A stretch of 64,000 bases of DNA from Ewingella sp963519305 (GCA_963519305.1 CAUQMS010000004.1:124001-188000); one strand, 5' to 3'; positions 53,770-62,577 are shown, counted from the stretch's first letter. Numbers and translations: made by a program. Notes: generated from the letters alone by a model not told the origin.

Positions 53770-53916
53770 TATACTGGCGCTTCACACTGGCAGTCCGTCT
53801 GCCCCCGCTGAGGAGTAATAGCGCTTCGCCATTATTCACTCTTTGCACTTATTAGAACCGAATAACCCTCAACCCTGTCAGTTACCTTGATGTAACGGCG
53901 GGGTGTTGTTTTTTTA
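53770..53916 (+). promoter_or_regulatory. Structured leader with terminator before rsuA
   Basis: A -10-like TATACT (53770-53775) would start a transcript near 53782. The leader contains an imperfect stem near 53818-53840, then CAACCC...GGGTGTTG around the GTTAC/GTAAC hairpin, followed by T7 ending near 53915. It ends 48 bases before the rsuA ATG. This looks like an attenuator or a small RNA of about 130 bases; it also explains the 308-base gene-free interval. Confidence 0.5.
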
Positions 53917-53963
53917 TCAGGAATGCGATCTCACAGATCGCCATCAAAGGTTAGGCAGATTCA

Positions 53964-54671
53964 ATGCGTCTCGATAAATTTTTAGCCCAGCAACTGGGAG
54001 TCAGCCGTGCAATCGCGCTGCGTGAACTCCGTAATAAACGTGTCACTGTTGACGGTGAAATCATCAAAACCGGTTCGCTGAAACTGGAACCGCAGCACCG
54101 CGTGGAGTTCGACGGCAACGTGCTTGAGCAAATTGATGGCCCGCGCTACTTTATGCTCAATAAGCCTCAGGGCTACGTCTGTTCCACTGACGACCCAGAT
54201 CATCCGACCGTGCTCTATTTCCTCGAAGAACCGGTTGCGTACAAACTGCATGCGGCAGGGCGTCTGGATATCGACACCACCGGTCTGGTACTGATGACCG
54301 ATGACGGCCAGTGGTCGCACCGTATCACTTCACCAAAACATCATTGCGAAAAAACCTATCTGGTGACGCTGGAGCAACCGCTGTCTGACGATACCGCCGG
54401 GCAATTCACCGCGGGCGTACAGCTGCATAACGAAGACTCCCTGACCAAACCGGCCGTGCTTGAGCAGCTCGAAGAGTGCGTCGTGCGCCTGACCATCAGC
54501 GAAGGCCGTTACCATCAGGTGAAACGTATGTTTGCCGCCGTGGGTAACCGCGTTGTGGCGCTGCACCGTGAGCGCATCGGCGGGATTGTGATGGATGATG
54601 ATCTTGAACCGGGCGAATACCGTCGCCTGACCGAAGAAGAAGTAGCCAGCGTTGAAATGCCAGGCCGCTAA
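53964..54671 (+). CDS. rsuA: 16S rRNA pseudouridine-516 synthase RsuA
   Basis: RsuA makes the single pseudouridine of 16S rRNA. It has 235 residues (E. coli 231). An S4 RNA-binding domain (1-60, MRLDKFLAQQLGVSR) precedes the catalytic domain with D102 in AAGRLDIDTTGL. It is followed by bcr, as in E. coli, with an ERIC element between them. Confidence 0.97.
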   Translation: MRLDKFLAQQLGVSRAIALRELRNKRVTVDGEIIKTGSLKLEPQHRVEFDGNVLEQIDGPRYFMLNKPQGYVCSTDDPDHPTVLYFLEEPVAYKLHAAGRLDIDTTGLVLMTDDGQWSHRITSPKHHCEKTYLVTLEQPLSDDTAGQFTAGVQLHNEDSLTKPAVLEQLEECVVRLTISEGRYHQVKRMFAAVGNRVVALHRERIGGIVMDDDLEPGEYRRLTEEEVASVEMPGR

Positions 54672-54674
54672 CCC

Positions 54675-54790
54675 TTCATCCTTCAAGCTGCTTCTGCGTT
54701 GACTGCCTTCGCGAATCCCAGTTACTTACTGATGTAAGCTCCCGGGATTCACTCAGTTGTCGCCTTGATGCCACTCGAATGATTTTGGGT
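54675..54790. repeat. ERIC element between rsuA and bcr
   Basis: This is a full-length ERIC (about 116 bp). The core has GTTACTTACTGATGTAAGCT and CCCGGGATTCAC, nearly identical to the well-known ERIC consensus. Its ends, CTTCATCCTTCAAGCTGC and the complement of CACTCGAATGATTTTGGG, are inverted. It lies 50 bases before the bcr start and is probably transcribed in the rsuA-bcr message. Confidence 0.9.
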
Positions 54791-54839
54791 TGAATTACTT
54801 ATTGCAGCGCCAATTCGGGTGCAGCTGGTTAAGGGGTTA

Positions 54840-56045
54840 ATGAACGTGCAAGAAAACCGGGTATCCCACATAGGTTTGATTTTCATCCTGGGATTGATAT
54901 CGATGCTGATGCCGCTGGCGATCGATATGTATCTGCCGAGCATGCCAGTGATCGCGAACGAATTTGGCGTGCCTGCGGGCAGTGTGCAGATGACACTCAG
55001 CGCCTATGTGCTGGGCTTTGCCATCGGGCAGTTATTTTACGGGCCGATGGCAGACAGCCTCGGACGTAAACCGGTTATCTTCTGGGGTGTACTCATCTTC
55101 GCACTCGCAGCGGGTGCCTGTGCGCTGGCACAGTCAGTCGAGCAGCTGGTTTACATGCGCTTCCTGCACGGTTTAGCGGCAGCGGCGGCGAGCGTAGTCA
55201 TTAACGCCCTGATGCGCGACATGTTCACCAAGGACGAATTCTCACGAATGATGTCCTTTGTGGTGCTGGTAATGACTGTTGCACCTCTGCTTGCGCCGAT
55301 GCTCGGCGGTATGCTGATGGTTGCCTTCAGCTGGCACGCCATTTTTTGGGCGATGGCAATTGCTGCGCTTATTGCCGCTGTGTTAGTGGCGGTGTACATC
55401 AAAGAGACGCTTCCCAAAGAGCGGCGGCAGAGATTCCATCTGCGTACCAGTCTTGGTAATTTCGCCACGCTGTTTCGCCATAAACGCGTCCTGAGCTATA
55501 TGCTGGCGAGTGGTTTCTCCTTCGCCGGGATGTTCTCCTTCCTCAGCGCCGGTCCGTTTGTGTATATCGAACTGAATGACGTATCACCGCAGAACTTCGG
55601 TTTTTACTTCGCGCTGAATATTGTTGCGCTGGTGATCCTGACGATTATCAACAGCCGCAATGTGCGCCGCATGGGCGCAGTGAAGATGTTCCGCTTTGGT
55701 CTGGTGGTTCAGCTGATTATGGGGATCTGGTTGCTGGCGGTCTGCGCCCTTGGGCTGCCGTTCTGGGCGCTGGTGATGGGGGTGGCCGGTTACGTTGGCG
55801 TGATAGCGATGGTGACGTCCAATGCGATGGCGGTGATTATGGATGACTTCCCGCACATGGCAGGAACAGCGGCATCTCTGGCGGGAACGATTCGTTTTGG
55901 TACGGGGGCGGCGATTGGTTCGCTGCTGTCGCTGTTCACCGCGAAAAGCGCCTGGCCGATGGTGGGGTCGATGGCATTCTGCGTGATTGCCGCTGCGTTG
56001 CTCTATCTGTACGCCAGCCGTCCGGTTAAAGTAGCAGCCGTCTGA
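54840..56045 (+). CDS. bcr: Bcr/CflA-family MFS drug exporter
   Basis: This 12-helix inner-membrane proton antiporter is orthologous to E. coli Bcr (bicyclomycin, sulfonamide and dipeptide efflux). It has 401 residues from the ATG at 54840, which has AAGGGG in front; a GTG at 54819 is inferior. Conserved segments: MPLAIDMYLPSMPVIA (TM1), GPMADSLGRKPV (loop 2-3) and the antiporter-type RFLHGLAAAAASVVINALMR. Confidence 0.93.
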   Translation: MNVQENRVSHIGLIFILGLISMLMPLAIDMYLPSMPVIANEFGVPAGSVQMTLSAYVLGFAIGQLFYGPMADSLGRKPVIFWGVLIFALAAGACALAQSVEQLVYMRFLHGLAAAAASVVINALMRDMFTKDEFSRMMSFVVLVMTVAPLLAPMLGGMLMVAFSWHAIFWAMAIAALIAAVLVAVYIKETLPKERRQRFHLRTSLGNFATLFRHKRVLSYMLASGFSFAGMFSFLSAGPFVYIELNDVSPQNFGFYFALNIVALVILTIINSRNVRRMGAVKMFRFGLVVQLIMGIWLLAVCALGLPFWALVMGVAGYVGVIAMVTSNAMAVIMDDFPHMAGTAASLAGTIRFGTGAAIGSLLSLFTAKSAWPMVGSMAFCVIAAALLYLYASRPVKVAAV

Positions 56046-56076
56046 AAAACCTCCCCGTGGCGGGGAGGTGTTAATT
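56044..56076. terminator. Terminator between bcr and the sugar-acid MFS gene
   Basis: CCTCCCCG-TGG-CGGGGAGG is an 8-bp stem. On the minus strand it is followed by T5, so it terminates the MFS gene best; on the plus strand TGTTAATTTT follows. Confidence 0.85.
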
Positions 56077-57432
56077 TTATCCAACAATCCCCGGTTTCAC
56101 TCCCTGCAGCCTGCGCGCTGCTTTTGCTCTCGCATACTCATCGGCCATGGCTTTCGCTTTAGCGCCTGGTATCAATGCCATATCACACTCTTTCGGCAGT
56201 AACGTGGTGACCAGCGCCGCAATCAGCAGTGAGGCGACCAGCGCATAAATTGCCGTGCTTTGTCCGTAGAAGTGAACCAGTACACCGACCAGATAAGGTC
56301 CGCAGAAGCCACCCAGATTCCCCAAACCGTTGATCACGCCGCGTGCGCTGCCGGCCACTTCCGGTGTCGTGACTTTGCTCGGAATGGTCCAGAAGGCGCT
56401 GGTAGCGGCTTGCAGGAAGAAGCCCGCGCCAACCAGGAAACCGTAGGAGGCCATCATGTTATGGCTGACACTTACGGAGGCGGCCAGACAGGCGGCGAAT
56501 CCGCACAGCGGCAGCGCGATGAACAGGCGGCGTTTACCGGTTTTGTCCGACAGCACGGACATGGCGAGGATCCCGAGCATTGTCCCCACGTAAGGAATGA
56601 TAGCCAGCATCCCGACCGAGCTCATGTCGCCGCCGGTAAGGTTTTTAAGGATAGTTGGCAGCCACAATGTATAGCCGTAAATCCCGGTCTGGTAGAAGAA
56701 GTTAATGACGATGAGTTTTCTGATTGAGCCGTTGCGGAACACCTCTTTCAGTGGGGCATTTTGTACTGGCGCCAACGCTCTCAACGCCTCGCGTTCACGG
56801 TTAAGCTCGGTAACCAGATAGTTACGTTCGCGCTCAGACAGCCATTTGGCTTCTTCCGGGCGGTCACTGATGGTAAACCACCAGAAAACCATCACGACCA
56901 CTGACAGCAACCCTTCGATGATGAACAACCAGCGCCAGTCGAGCACGTCCAGAATCACGCCAGACAGTGGGGCGGTGATCATGCCGCCTAGCGGGGCAAA
57001 CATCAGCACATAGGCGTTAGCGCGGCCGCGCTCTTTGTCCGGGAACCAGTTGCTGACCATGGTCAGCACCACCGGCAGCATCCCGCCTTCAGCCACACCC
57101 AGCGCGAAGCGCAGAAACAGTAACTGATACTGATTGGTAACCAGACCGGTCAGGACCGAAATGACCGCCCACGCCACCAGCGACCAGGCAATAAACTTAC
57201 GCCCGCTGCCGTGTACCGCCAGACTGCCGCCGGGCACTTGTAAAAACAGATAACCAATGAAGAAGATACCGGCGGCCAGACCGGCCATTGACGAGGTAAT
57301 ACCGAGTTCCGCGTCCATTCCGCCGGGCATGGCGAAACTGATATTAACCCTGTCCATAAAAGAGATAATGCAGGCAATTAATATCGGCGTAATAACGCGT
57401 AACCAGCGGGCTTTTGGGATCTTGTTATCCAT
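56077..57432 (-). CDS. MFS transporter, anion:cation symporter family (sugar acid carrier)
   Basis: This is a 451-residue transporter with twelve TM helices. It belongs to the ACS family (D-galactonate, glucarate, tartrate, phthalate carriers), shown by CIISFMDRVNISFAMPGGM in TM1, the loop GSGRKF and ALGVAEGGMLPVVLTMVSNW. Substrate is inferred from context: a hexonate or related hydroxy acid. I chose the ATG at 57432 with GAGGTG in front; an ATG at 57459 lies inside a short ERIC element. It lies downstream of the 2-hydroxyacid dehydrogenase in the same direction. Confidence 0.85.
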   Translation of the reverse strand: MDNKIPKARWLRVITPILIACIISFMDRVNISFAMPGGMDAELGITSSMAGLAAGIFFIGYLFLQVPGGSLAVHGSGRKFIAWSLVAWAVISVLTGLVTNQYQLLFLRFALGVAEGGMLPVVLTMVSNWFPDKERGRANAYVLMFAPLGGMITAPLSGVILDVLDWRWLFIIEGLLSVVVMVFWWFTISDRPEEAKWLSERERNYLVTELNREREALRALAPVQNAPLKEVFRNGSIRKLIVINFFYQTGIYGYTLWLPTILKNLTGGDMSSVGMLAIIPYVGTMLGILAMSVLSDKTGKRRLFIALPLCGFAACLAASVSVSHNMMASYGFLVGAGFFLQAATSAFWTIPSKVTTPEVAGSARGVINGLGNLGGFCGPYLVGVLVHFYGQSTAIYALVASLLIAALVTTLLPKECDMALIPGAKAKAMADEYARAKAARRLQGVKPGIVG

Positions 57433-57450
57433 CGTTAACACCTCGGCTAT

Positions 57451-57515
57451 CCCCTTCATACTTCAAGTTGCAGATGCGTTGGCCGCCTTCGTGCAACTCG
57501 AATTATTTTGGGTAT
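57451..57515. repeat. Short ERIC-type element
   Basis: About 65 bp, with the ERIC ends CTTCATACTTCAAGTTGC and GCAACTCGAATTATTTTGGG but lacking the central core, a known short form. It sits between the dehydrogenase and MFS genes and would form a hairpin in their shared mRNA. Confidence 0.8.
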
Positions 57516-57610
57516 ATACAGGGAACCTTTACCAGGAAAATAATTACTGATAAAGCATCTATTTTATCTTGATTAAAATAAGTGGATTAAAGGGGTGAAA
57601 ATTTTAAGGA

Positions 57611-58540
57611 TCACTTTTCACCGAGGCGTTTATGTAAATTCGCTAATACTTTTTCACTCATTGCCTGACGTGTTTCATGTGTAGCGCTCCCCACGTGCGG
57701 CTGTAAAACCACATTATTCATGTTGATTAACTCATGAGGAACTCGCGGCTCGTCGGCAAAAACATCCAGGCCTGCGCCGCCAATATTTTTATTCTGCAAT
57801 GCCGTTATCAAATCCTGCTGATTGATCACGCTGCCACGGGAAATATTCACCACCAGCGCATGATCAGGCAGGGCGTCAAATACGGATTTATTAATTACGC
57901 CCGCCGATTGCGGCCCGCCGGACACGGCAATCACCAGCACATCGACCTGTGCGGCGAGCTGTTTAATGTCCGGATAGAAGCGGTAAGGCAGCTCGGTTTT
58001 TTCGTGATTGCTGGCGTAGCTGATCTGCATATCAAAGCCCGCGGCGCGGCGCGCAATCGCCTGACCAATCTGGCCCATACCAAATATGCCCAGACGTTTG
58101 CCACTGATTTTAGTGGAGAGCGGGAAACCGCCTTCCAGCCATTTGCCTTCGCGGACAAACTTGTCGGCCTGACAAACATTGCGGGATGTCGCCAGCAGTA
58201 ATGCCATTGCCATATCGGCAACATCATCGGTTAATACGCCGCGGGTGATTTCAACGTGAATATTATTTTTTTCTGTGTAGTTCAGATCAATTGCATCGGT
58301 GCCGACACCGAAAACGGAAATGACCTTTAAATCAGGCAGACATTCCAGAATACTATTATCGACACCCACATCACCGCGCGTCACCAGGCCGAGAATACTT
58401 TTGCCGTTAGCGGCTAAAAAAGCCTGTTTGTCCTGCTGGTCAAAATATTTATCCACAGCAAACTGTTGTTCCAGTTTTTCAGTCAGGCTGTCCATGACCG
58501 GAGCCAGAATTAATACGCGTGATTTTTGTTGTTGGGTCAT
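57611..58540 (-). CDS. D-isomer-specific 2-hydroxyacid dehydrogenase
   Basis: This is an NAD(P)-dependent reductase or dehydrogenase of 309 residues. The Rossmann motif is G154-M-G-Q-I-G159; the catalytic Arg is R235 (ISRGSV), the Glu E264 (ADEP) and the His H282 (QPHVGSAT). The family includes glyoxylate/hydroxypyruvate and 2-ketogluconate reductases. Beside idnO and a membrane cytochrome c, a 2-ketoaldonate reductase role is attractive but unproven. I chose the ATG at 58540 (MTQQQKSRV) with AGG upstream. It has its own CRP-type promoter region after the LacI-type gene. Confidence 0.85.
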   Translation of the reverse strand: MTQQQKSRVLILAPVMDSLTEKLEQQFAVDKYFDQQDKQAFLAANGKSILGLVTRGDVGVDNSILECLPDLKVISVFGVGTDAIDLNYTEKNNIHVEITRGVLTDDVADMAMALLLATSRNVCQADKFVREGKWLEGGFPLSTKISGKRLGIFGMGQIGQAIARRAAGFDMQISYASNHEKTELPYRFYPDIKQLAAQVDVLVIAVSGGPQSAGVINKSVFDALPDHALVVNISRGSVINQQDLITALQNKNIGGAGLDVFADEPRVPHELINMNNVVLQPHVGSATHETRQAMSEKVLANLHKRLGEK

Positions 58541-58580
58541 TGTCGTTACCTGCCAAAGTTTGCTTCTCAGAATCAATGTT

Positions 58581-58661
58581 CTAATAAAAGCATTTTCAGG
58601 AAACTATTTCGTGACCGGAGTCACGTTGGATCATGTTAAAAAACTGTGTTACTGGTAACGT
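58581..58661 (-). promoter_or_regulatory. CRP-type site and GntR/IdnR-like operator before the dehydrogenase gene
   Basis: CGTGA-CTCCGG-TCACG on the minus strand (58610-58625) fits the CRP pattern TGTGA-N6-TCACA apart from the end bases. It is centred about 42 bp before a start predicted from TATTAG (58581-58586), the class II position. Upstream is TGTTACTGGTAACG (58647-58660), a near-palindrome like GntR/IdnR operators. Confidence 0.6.
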
Positions 58662-58719
58662 GATCCTGGGCCACAAACCGGCGGGGAGATGCAACGGGAC
58701 AGACAGGTCTGGCGGGAGA

Positions 58720-59703
58720 TTAAATCGTTCCGCCGAGGGAGATGCGGTAGTGCAAATCGACCCGCTCAATGGTGGGCAGATTTTTGATTTTCTTGAGAAT
58801 GATCTCAGCAGCCACTTTGCCCATTTCATAGCGTGGGGTGATGACACTGGCTAACAGCGGCGTGGTAGCAAGGCCGATGTCCAAACCGTGGAAGCCGGAA
58901 ATCGCCATCTCTTCGGGGATTTTAATGCCCGATTTCAGGCACTCCTGTAACACTCCAACGGCAATATCATCATTGGTGCATAATACGGCGTTAACCTGCG
59001 GATAGAGCTGCCGGGCCAGCGCCAGCATCCCGGCACCGATGGAAACGGAAGAGACTTTATTCGGCGTGATATGCATAGGTTCGAGATTGCGTTCCTGCAT
59101 CGCCTGGCTGTATCCCTGATAGCGTTTTTTATCGCGGGCATCGGACATCGAGCCGAAATAGACCACGTGCTGTTTGCCACTGGCGAGTAGGGTGGCGGCC
59201 ATGTCATACCCGGCCTGAAAGTTGTCGAACCCGACGGCAATGCGCCCGTGAGTGTCATCGAGATCCATCACCTGCGCCACCGGGATCGCGGCAGCATTCA
59301 GGTATTTGTCGGCTTTCAGGGTGTGTACAGAATCAGTGAGGATAAGGCCCGCCAGCTGATAGGTCAGTAAATTGATGATGTGTTCTTCTTCGCGCTCTTT
59401 GCTGTATTCATAGTTGACCACCAGCGTCTGAAAGCCCTGCTGCAAGGTGACGGACTCAATGCCAGCCAGCAGATCCGAGAAAATCTGATTATTGAACGAC
59501 GGCACCAGAATACCGATGCGCGGCGTTTTCTGCGGACGCTCGGCATCTTCGAGCGGATATCCCACCTCTTCCATGACTTTGGTGATGCGCTCGCGGGTTT
59601 CTGGCGATACCTTTTCAGGGGTACGCAAAAAACGGCTGACGGTCATTTTGGTCACGTCGGCGAGTAACGCGATATCTTGCAGTGTGACGCGTTGGTTTCT
59701 CAT
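58720..59703 (-). CDS. LacI-family regulator of the GntR/IdnR type
   Basis: This is a 327-residue repressor/activator. The N-terminal HTH (VTLQDIALLADVTKMTVSRF) is almost the same as that of E. coli IdnR and GntR. It is followed by a periplasmic-binding-protein-like sensor domain (RIGILVPSFNNQIFSDLLAG, CTNDDIAVGVLQ, AISGFHGLDIG). It probably senses gluconate, 5-ketogluconate or a related acid and controls both the divergent idnO pair and the downstream dehydrogenase and carrier genes. The start MRNQRVTLQ matches IdnR. Confidence 0.88.
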   Translation of the reverse strand: MRNQRVTLQDIALLADVTKMTVSRFLRTPEKVSPETRERITKVMEEVGYPLEDAERPQKTPRIGILVPSFNNQIFSDLLAGIESVTLQQGFQTLVVNYEYSKEREEEHIINLLTYQLAGLILTDSVHTLKADKYLNAAAIPVAQVMDLDDTHGRIAVGFDNFQAGYDMAATLLASGKQHVVYFGSMSDARDKKRYQGYSQAMQERNLEPMHITPNKVSSVSIGAGMLALARQLYPQVNAVLCTNDDIAVGVLQECLKSGIKIPEEMAISGFHGLDIGLATTPLLASVITPRYEMGKVAAEIILKKIKNLPTIERVDLHYRISLGGTI

Positions 59704-59772
59704 CCGCGAGGGTCCTGTGTGAAGAAAGAGTAGGCTGAATCAATAAGCCTGATTATGCAGCCAAAATGGCAA

Positions 59773-59851
59773 TAACATGTTAGCAAAATGATAGGGATCA
59801 CGCTTGTGGTAACAGAGTTTGTTAACACGGAACAGAGTGATCTACATCACG
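59773..59851 (+). promoter_or_regulatory. Divergent control region of idnO and the LacI-type gene
   Basis: AGTGA-TCTACA-TCACG (59836-59851) is a good CRP site, centred about 41 bp before a start predicted near 59885. Upstream are GGTAACA and TGTTAACA half-sites (59808-59828) and the palindrome TAACATGTTA (59773-59782), possible sites for the LacI-type regulator. Confidence 0.6.
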
Positions 59852-59909
59852 GTTTGCCCGCCGATAAACCGTTTAAGTGTGAAGTAACTTTTATCTGCGG
59901 ACACTCATC

Positions 59910-60674
59910 ATGACAAATCTCTTCTCCCTCGATAACAAAAAAATTCTGGTCACCGGCTCGACGCGGGGTCTGGGCTTCTTGCTGGCAAAAGGGCTGGCAC
60001 AGCACGGCGCCGAAATTATTGTCAACGGAACGTCACCGGACACCACCGTCCGCGCGGCAGAAGCGCTGCGTGCTGAAGGTTTTATTGTGCATCCGGTATC
60101 GTTTGATGTCACCGACAGTCAGGCGGTGAACAAGGCAATTGACCATATCGAGAAGGAGATAGGTGCTATAGATGTGCTGGTTAACAATGCCGGTATTCAG
60201 CGCCGCCATAAATTTACTGAGTTCCCGGAAAAAGACTGGGACGACATCATTGCGGTTAATCAGAAGTCAGTCTTTCTGGTATCGCAGGCGGTGGCCCGCT
60301 ATATGGTCAAACGTAAGAAGGGTAAAATCATCAACATCGGTTCGATGCAAAGCGAACTGGGCCGCGACACCATCACGCCTTATGCCGCGTCCAAAGGGGC
60401 GGTAAAAATGCTGACCCGAGGCATGTGCGTTGAACTGGCGCGTTATAATATTCAGGTCAACGGCATCGCGCCGGGCTACTTCAAAACGGACATGACTCAG
60501 GCGCTGGTCGATAATAAAGAGTTCTCCGACTGGTTGTGCAAACGAACTCCGGCAGCACGCTGGGGTGATCCGGAAGAGCTGATTGGTGGCGCGGTCTATC
60601 TGTCATCCAAAGCGTCGGACTTCGTCAACGGGCATTTGCTGTTCATCGATGGCGGTATGCTGGCGGCGGTATGA
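59910..60674 (+). CDS. idnO: Gluconate 5-dehydrogenase (5-keto-D-gluconate reductase)
   Basis: This SDR enzyme of 254 residues closely resembles E. coli IdnO, which reduces 5-ketogluconate to gluconate. The cofactor motif is TGSTRGLGF (15-23), NNAG is at 92-95, and the catalytic S145, Y158 and K162 lie in NIGSMQSELGRDTITPYAA. The C-terminus FVNGHLLFIDGGML is family typical. It overlaps the next SDR by 4 bases. The CRP site upstream suggests catabolite control. Confidence 0.92.
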   Translation: MTNLFSLDNKKILVTGSTRGLGFLLAKGLAQHGAEIIVNGTSPDTTVRAAEALRAEGFIVHPVSFDVTDSQAVNKAIDHIEKEIGAIDVLVNNAGIQRRHKFTEFPEKDWDDIIAVNQKSVFLVSQAVARYMVKRKKGKIINIGSMQSELGRDTITPYAASKGAVKMLTRGMCVELARYNIQVNGIAPGYFKTDMTQALVDNKEFSDWLCKRTPAARWGDPEELIGGAVYLSSKASDFVNGHLLFIDGGMLAAV

Positions 60675-61420
60675 AAATGACTAAAATTGCATTAATCACC
60701 GGCGGCGGTAGCGGCATTGGGTTGAGTGCGGCGAAGGCGCTGGCGGCAGGGGGATTCACGGTGATTATCACAGGACGCCATCTGGCGAAACTTGAGCAAG
60801 CCGTGGCGCAGTTTCCGTCCGGACAGGCGGTGGCGCGGCAACTGGATGTCACCAGTCCGGAGTCGGTTGAGGCATTATTTGCTGAGATTAAAACGACCTT
60901 CGGACGACTGGACTTGCTGTTTAACAACGCCGGAACCAACGTGAAAGATGTGCCAATTGAGCAACTGGCGGTCGAGGACTGGCTGACGGTGATCAATACC
61001 AATCTGACCGGTGTGTTTCTATGCACCCGCGCGGCGGTCGGTTTGATGAAACAGCAAACCCCGATGGGCGGGCGTATTATCAATAATGGTTCGATATCGG
61101 CGCAGTCGCCGCGTCCAAACTCGGCGCCTTATACCGCCAGCAAACACGCCATTACCGGTCTGACAAAGTCTACGTCGCTGGATGGCCGCGCGTTTAATAT
61201 CACCTGCGGGCAGATTGATATTGGCAATGCGGCAACCGAAATGGGCAATAAAGCGCTGTCCGGCAGAATGCAGGCCAACGGTGAAATTGCCGAAGAGCCG
61301 GTGATCCCGGTGGAACGTATCGGCGAAGCCGTGGCCTATATGGCCGGTTTACCACTCGACGCCAATATACTGACCATGACGATTATGGCCTCCGCTATGC
61401 CGCTGGTCGGGCGGGGATAA
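60671..61420 (+). CDS. Short-chain dehydrogenase, substrate unknown
   Basis: This is a 249-residue SDR. The cofactor motif is TGGGSGIGL (10-18), with NNAG at 85-88 and S141, Y154 and K158 (YTASK) as catalytic residues. It overlaps idnO by 4 bases (ATGA), so both are made together and probably act on related polyols or aldonates. A second ATG two codons in is equally possible. The 224 bases after it are AT-rich and contain no gene. Confidence 0.85.
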   Translation: MKMTKIALITGGGSGIGLSAAKALAAGGFTVIITGRHLAKLEQAVAQFPSGQAVARQLDVTSPESVEALFAEIKTTFGRLDLLFNNAGTNVKDVPIEQLAVEDWLTVINTNLTGVFLCTRAAVGLMKQQTPMGGRIINNGSISAQSPRPNSAPYTASKHAITGLTKSTSLDGRAFNITCGQIDIGNAATEMGNKALSGRMQANGEIAEEPVIPVERIGEAVAYMAGLPLDANILTMTIMASAMPLVGRG

Positions 61421-61644
61421 CCGATTAATTAACGGAGAATATTCATATCAGGATGTTTTTCATTAATTAAATATTCATGTAAATAATGAAACGCAGTTAT
61501 TTTATTGATTATTTGTTTACTTTTGTTTGAGGAGTGACACGTCTTCAATATAACCACTCTTTTTTTTATTATGTTAGTTTGAAAATCTAATGGAGAACAC
61601 TCTGTTAGATGTCAAATAATATAATTTAATTGGAGAGTTAAAAT

Positions 61645-62562
61645 ATGATTTTTAAATGCAAAGTATTACCCGCTATTGTTTTTGCGCTCAGCAGTTCACT
61701 GTACTCATGTTACAGCCTTGCAACTGAAATTGTAAATGTGCCGGACACCAAGTTCCGTGCTTGTCTTAATGACTATTTACACCATCTCCCTGATGCACCG
61801 ATCACTGATACTGAATTAGGCAGTTTAGAGGGGCAACTTAGCTGTGCTGAATGGGGGATTGCGGATATCACTGGCGCTGAACATCTGGTCAATGTGACGT
61901 ATTTGAATGTTGAATATAATCAGCTGAAGTCGTTGGCACCGTTAGCTAATTTGATACAACTTACCCGTCTGGCTGCCGGTGGCAACGCCATCACAACCGG
62001 TGCTCCTCTGAAAAGTCTGATCAACATGACGGATCTTGATCTCAATAATAATAGTTTGAGTGACGGTGACTTTATTGCAGATATGGAACCATTGGTGAGT
62101 CTTAATTTGAGTGCTAATAATATTAGGACTTGCCCGGGGATAGAGGGTTTGAAAAACTTGAAAAACATCTACCTCCAGGGTGCAAAAATGACTGACATCT
62201 CTAATTTCGGCGGAATAACTCAGGTTCAGCAACTTAATTTGTCTGAAAATGGTCTCAGCGATATGTCAGTATTATCCGGCATGACCGCGCTCACATTCTT
62301 GGACATTGATAAACAGGATATACAGATTAATCCTGTGGCTAACACCGGGAGTCTGATTATTAATAATCCGGTAAAAAGCATTGATGGTTCTCTGGTAACC
62401 CCCACGACGATCAGTAATGGCGGTATTTATGAAAATGGTCAAATTATCTGGTCTTCTATCCCAGCGGGTACTGACGATGTGACATTTAATTTTAGTCAGA
62501 CAATAAGTGTCGACGGTCTGGAAGTACCCTTCAGCGGTTCAGTCACTCAATATCTGGAGTAA
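61645..62562 (+). CDS. Internalin-like leucine-rich-repeat secreted protein
   Basis: This is a 305-residue exported protein. The signal peptide ends near residue 26. A cap region (28-78) with ITDTELGSLEGQLSCAEWGI is followed by seven 22-residue LRRs (about 79-232), for example LINMTDLDLNNNSLSDGDF. The LRR-adjacent Ig-like domain contains NPVKSIDGSLVTPTTISNGG, ENGQIIW and the end FSGSVTQYLE. This layout and wording are those of Listeria internalins. There is no LPXTG or membrane anchor, so it is either released or held by contacts. The gene and its upstream 220 bases are clearly AT-richer than their neighbours, suggesting transfer. GGAGAG precedes the ATG. Confidence 0.85.
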   Translation: MIFKCKVLPAIVFALSSSLYSCYSLATEIVNVPDTKFRACLNDYLHHLPDAPITDTELGSLEGQLSCAEWGIADITGAEHLVNVTYLNVEYNQLKSLAPLANLIQLTRLAAGGNAITTGAPLKSLINMTDLDLNNNSLSDGDFIADMEPLVSLNLSANNIRTCPGIEGLKNLKNIYLQGAKMTDISNFGGITQVQQLNLSENGLSDMSVLSGMTALTFLDIDKQDIQINPVANTGSLIINNPVKSIDGSLVTPTTISNGGIYENGQIIWSSIPAGTDDVTFNFSQTISVDGLEVPFSGSVTQYLE

Positions 62563-62577
62563 TAGTATCGACGAAAG

